64,000 nt of DNA from Nocardia rhamnosiphila NBRC 108938 (GTDB taxonomy: Bacteria; Actinomycetota; Actinomycetes; Mycobacteriales; Mycobacteriaceae). The stretch lies in contig NZ_JOAJ01000004.1 in NCBI RefSeq assembly GCF_000720425.1, positions 62,001-126,000 on the forward strand, given 5' to 3'. Position numbers and translations under genes: made by a program. The notes below the pieces were generated by a model. The model saw only the letters and a list, made by a program, of their open reading frames with translations, made no database searches and had not been told where the DNA came from. This document shows positions 62,134 to 64,000 of this stretch, one piece after another; positions within the stretch are counted from its first letter, which is position 1, and each line of letters begins with the position of its first letter.

Positions 62134-62367
62134 GTGTCCGACACCGGCACCGACGACCTGGCCGATATCGCCGGCCTCGGCTACGAACGCGCCCGCGACG
62201 AGCTGGCCGGCGTGGTGAAGATGCTGGAGCAGGGCGGTATGGACCTCGACGACGCCCTGGCGCTCTGGGAACGCGGTGAGGCGCTCGCCAACCGGTGCGA
62301 AGAACATCTGGCCGGGGCGCGGCAGCGGATCGAGAAGGCGCTGGCCGAATCCGACGACGCGGAATGA
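62134..62367 (+). CDS. xseB: Exodeoxyribonuclease VII small subunit
   Basis: A 77-residue helical-hairpin protein: [20 protein letters not shown] and [20 protein letters not shown] are the family pattern. It coats the XseA coiled coil. GTG at 62134 is 2 bp after the xseA stop. It converges with the DUF4245 gene. Confidence 0.95.
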   Translation: MSDTGTDDLADIAGLGYERARDELAGVVKMLEQGGMDLDDALALWERGEALANRCEEHLAGARQRIEKALAESDDAE

Positions 62368-62392
62368 CCCGCGCCCACCCCCCGCTGACCGG

Positions 62393-62977
62393 TTACGCCG
62401 CCGGGAGCGGCCGGGCGGCCACCACCGCGGCGGCCAGGGTCTCGAAGGCCTCGCCATTACCGGCGCCACGGATCAGCACCCGGCTGTCCCCCAGATCGGC
62501 GATCCACGCGGGTTCGGCGCCGGGCTCCTGGTAGACCACCCATTTCTGCCCGGCGATATCCCGGGTACCGGTGGCATATCGGCTGCCCGCGATATGTCCG
62601 GCCAGCACCTCTTCGGTGGCGTCGCTCTGGTCGAGTTCCATATAGGTGCCCGCACCGGTGACATAACCGATGGTGCTGACCGTGCCGCCGCCGCGTTCGG
62701 TGATGGTGTCGCGGCTTCCGGAGTTCGGCTGCCAGTTCTGCGGGAGGGCCGGTTCCCGGATCGGGAACGACAGGTTCTGCGCATCCGAGCGCAGGGCCGC
62801 GGCGGCATCGAAACTGGGTATCGTGCCCTGGGTGGGGCCGGTAGTGGAAAGACTGCACTGACTGGTCAATCCGGCGAACACCACGGCGATCAGCACCAAC
62901 GGGATCAACGACCAGAACAGATCCCGGTAGTCGTTCATGATGCGTGGCTTCTTGTTCGGCACGCTCCCAGTATCCAT
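62393..62977 (-). CDS. DUF4245 membrane-anchored protein (Rv1100-like)
   Basis: A 194-residue protein. One N-terminal membrane helix (LFWSLIPLVLIAVVFAGL) anchors an extracytoplasmic domain of about 150 residues with NWQPNSGSRD, VTGAGTYMELDQSDA and GQKWVVYQEP, typical of DUF4245. Function unknown. ATG at 62977 or GTG at 62962 may be the start. Divergent from glpX, as in M. tuberculosis Rv1099c-Rv1100. Confidence 0.85.
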   Translation of the reverse strand: MDTGSVPNKKPRIMNDYRDLFWSLIPLVLIAVVFAGLTSQCSLSTTGPTQGTIPSFDAAAALRSDAQNLSFPIREPALPQNWQPNSGSRDTITERGGGTVSTIGYVTGAGTYMELDQSDATEEVLAGHIAGSRYATGTRDIAGQKWVVYQEPGAEPAWIADLGDSRVLIRGAGNGEAFETLAAAVVAARPLPAA

Positions 62978-63093
62978 CGTGGTAGCGGCGGGACCCCGCG
63001 CCGCCCCCGGTACTGCCGTACCAGGTGATCACCGGCACGCAATCCGGCGATGCGACAATTACGGCAAGTTACACAACCTAGGAGGCACCCGCT

Positions 63094-64000
63094 ATGACGG
63101 CATCTTCGCCCGCTTCGAGCCGCCGCGAGGCGCCCGACCGTAACCTCGCGCTCGAACTCGTCCGCGTCACCGAAGCCGGCGCCATGGCAGCGGGACGCTG
63201 GGTGGGCAAGGGCGATAAAGAAGGCGGCGACGGGGCGGCCGTGGATGCCATGCGGCAGCTGGTCAGCTCGGTATCCATGAGCGGCGTCGTGGTGATCGGC
63301 GAGGGCGAGAAGGATGAGGCGCCCATGCTGTACAACGGCGAGAATGTGGGCGACGGCACCGGTCCGGAGGTCGATTTCGCGGTCGACCCGATCGACGGCA
63401 CCACCCTGATGTCGAAGGGGTCGCCCGGCGCCATCTCGGTGCTGGCGGTCGCCGAACGTGGCGCCATGTTCGACCCGTCGGCGGTGTTCTACATGCAGAA
63501 GATCGCCGTCGGCCCCGACGCGGCCGACGTGATCGATATCTCGGCGCCCATCGGGGAGAACATCCGCAAGGTCGCCAAGGCCAAGCACGCCTCGGTCTCC
63601 GATATCACCGTGTGCATCCTGGACCGCCCCCGCCACGGCGACCTGATCCAGGAGGTCCGCGACGCCGGCGCCCGGATCCGCTTGATCTCCGACGGTGACG
63701 TGGCCGGCGCCATCGCCGCCGCGCGGCCCGATTCCGGGACCGACATCCTGGTCGGTATCGGCGGCACCCCCGAGGGCATCATCGCGGCCGCCGCGATGCG
63801 CTGTATGGGCGGCGCCTTGCAGGGCAGGCTCGCACCCAAGGACGACGACGAGCGGCAGAAGGCGCTCGACGCCGGACACGACCTGGATCGGGTCCTGGTC
63901 ACCGAAGATCTGGTGGCCGGGGACAACGTCTTCTTCTGCGCCACCGGCGTCACCGACGGAGATCTGCTGCGCGGGGTTCGCTACTACGGCGGCGGCGCGT
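63094..64000 (+). CDS. glpX: Fructose-1,6-bisphosphatase II, partial
   Basis: The first 302 codons; the gene continues past the window. Class II FBPase removes the 1-phosphate in gluconeogenesis, and is the only FBPase type in mycobacteria. Metal and phosphate motifs: [30 protein letters not shown] and [22 protein letters not shown] at 63094 has AGGAGG 8 nt upstream. A short perfect dyad GGTGATCACC at 63024-63033 lies in the promoter region and might bind a GntR-type regulator. Confidence 0.95.
   Translation, partial: MTASSPASSRREAPDRNLALELVRVTEAGAMAAGRWVGKGDKEGGDGAAVDAMRQLVSSVSMSGVVVIGEGEKDEAPMLYNGENVGDGTGPEVDFAVDPIDGTTLMSKGSPGAISVLAVAERGAMFDPSAVFYMQKIAVGPDAADVIDISAPIGENIRKVAKAKHASVSDITVCILDRPRHGDLIQEVRDAGARIRLISDGDVAGAIAAARPDSGTDILVGIGGTPEGIIAAAAMRCMGGALQGRLAPKDDDERQKALDAGHDLDRVLVTEDLVAGDNVFFCATGVTDGDLLRGVRYYGGGA

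Overview
The window is a high-GC stretch of actinobacterial chromosome, most probably from a mycolic-acid bacterium of the Nocardia type. It carries mshB (mycothiol synthesis), pimE and lpqW (phosphatidylinositol mannoside and lipoarabinomannan assembly), a mycothiol-dependent isomerase-family gene and an Rv1109c-type lipid-droplet protein. Two blocks keep the gene order I recall from Mycobacterium tuberculosis: pimE, phhB, typA, lpqW, mshB and a small membrane protein (Rv1159 to Rv1171) at the left, and DUF6542 gene, ispH, lipid-droplet gene, xseA, xseB, DUF4245 gene and glpX (Rv1111c to Rv1099c) at the right. Genus assignment is inference from content; no rRNA or tRNA gene was recognised.

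Layout. 0.4-7.5 kb: cell-envelope and mycothiol block. 7.5-13.8 kb: secreted DUF1906 and CHAP proteins, a protein built from two tandem copies of one domain, a MarR-controlled MFS exporter broken by a one-base frameshift, TerD and a PPOX protein. 13.8-17.2 kb: MoxR ATPase plus VWA protein. 17.3-29.6 kb: detoxification and redox genes, each next to a small regulator (MarR with DHA2 pump, ArsR with VOC protein, a SoxR-box-like promoter before an NmrA-type reductase, TetR with a hydrolase). 29.7-41.4 kb: accessory region with secreted proteins, hemerythrin, two related FAD monooxygenases, a GNAT protein, a kinase-like protein, SDR with LysR regulator, two toxin-antitoxin pairs and what looks like the 3' remnant of a further PIN toxin. 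41.7-57.5 kb: ychF, an MpaB-family protein, AraC with VOC, a MerR regulator fused to sliding-clamp-like domains with a coupled helical partner, another toxin-antitoxin pair, cstA with its YbdD partner, DNA-alkylation repair (alkA, ogt) and sbcCD. 57.7-64 kb: the conserved ispH to glpX block; glpX runs off the right edge.

How the genes work together. Many neighbours are translationally coupled by GTGA or ATGA overlaps (lpqW-mshB, sbcD-sbcC, lipid-droplet gene-xseA, MerR clamp gene-partner, hydrolase-secreted protein and all three toxin-antitoxin pairs). Several regulators appear to be made from leaderless transcripts with the operator inside or beside their own promoter. The most unusual unit is the MerR-clamp fusion at 45.1-46.7 kb. 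The best-supported regulatory signals are the 24-bp SoxR-type dyad at 26.05 kb, the ArsR dyad at 24.33 kb and a MarR element present in two copies at 22.14 and 22.66 kb.
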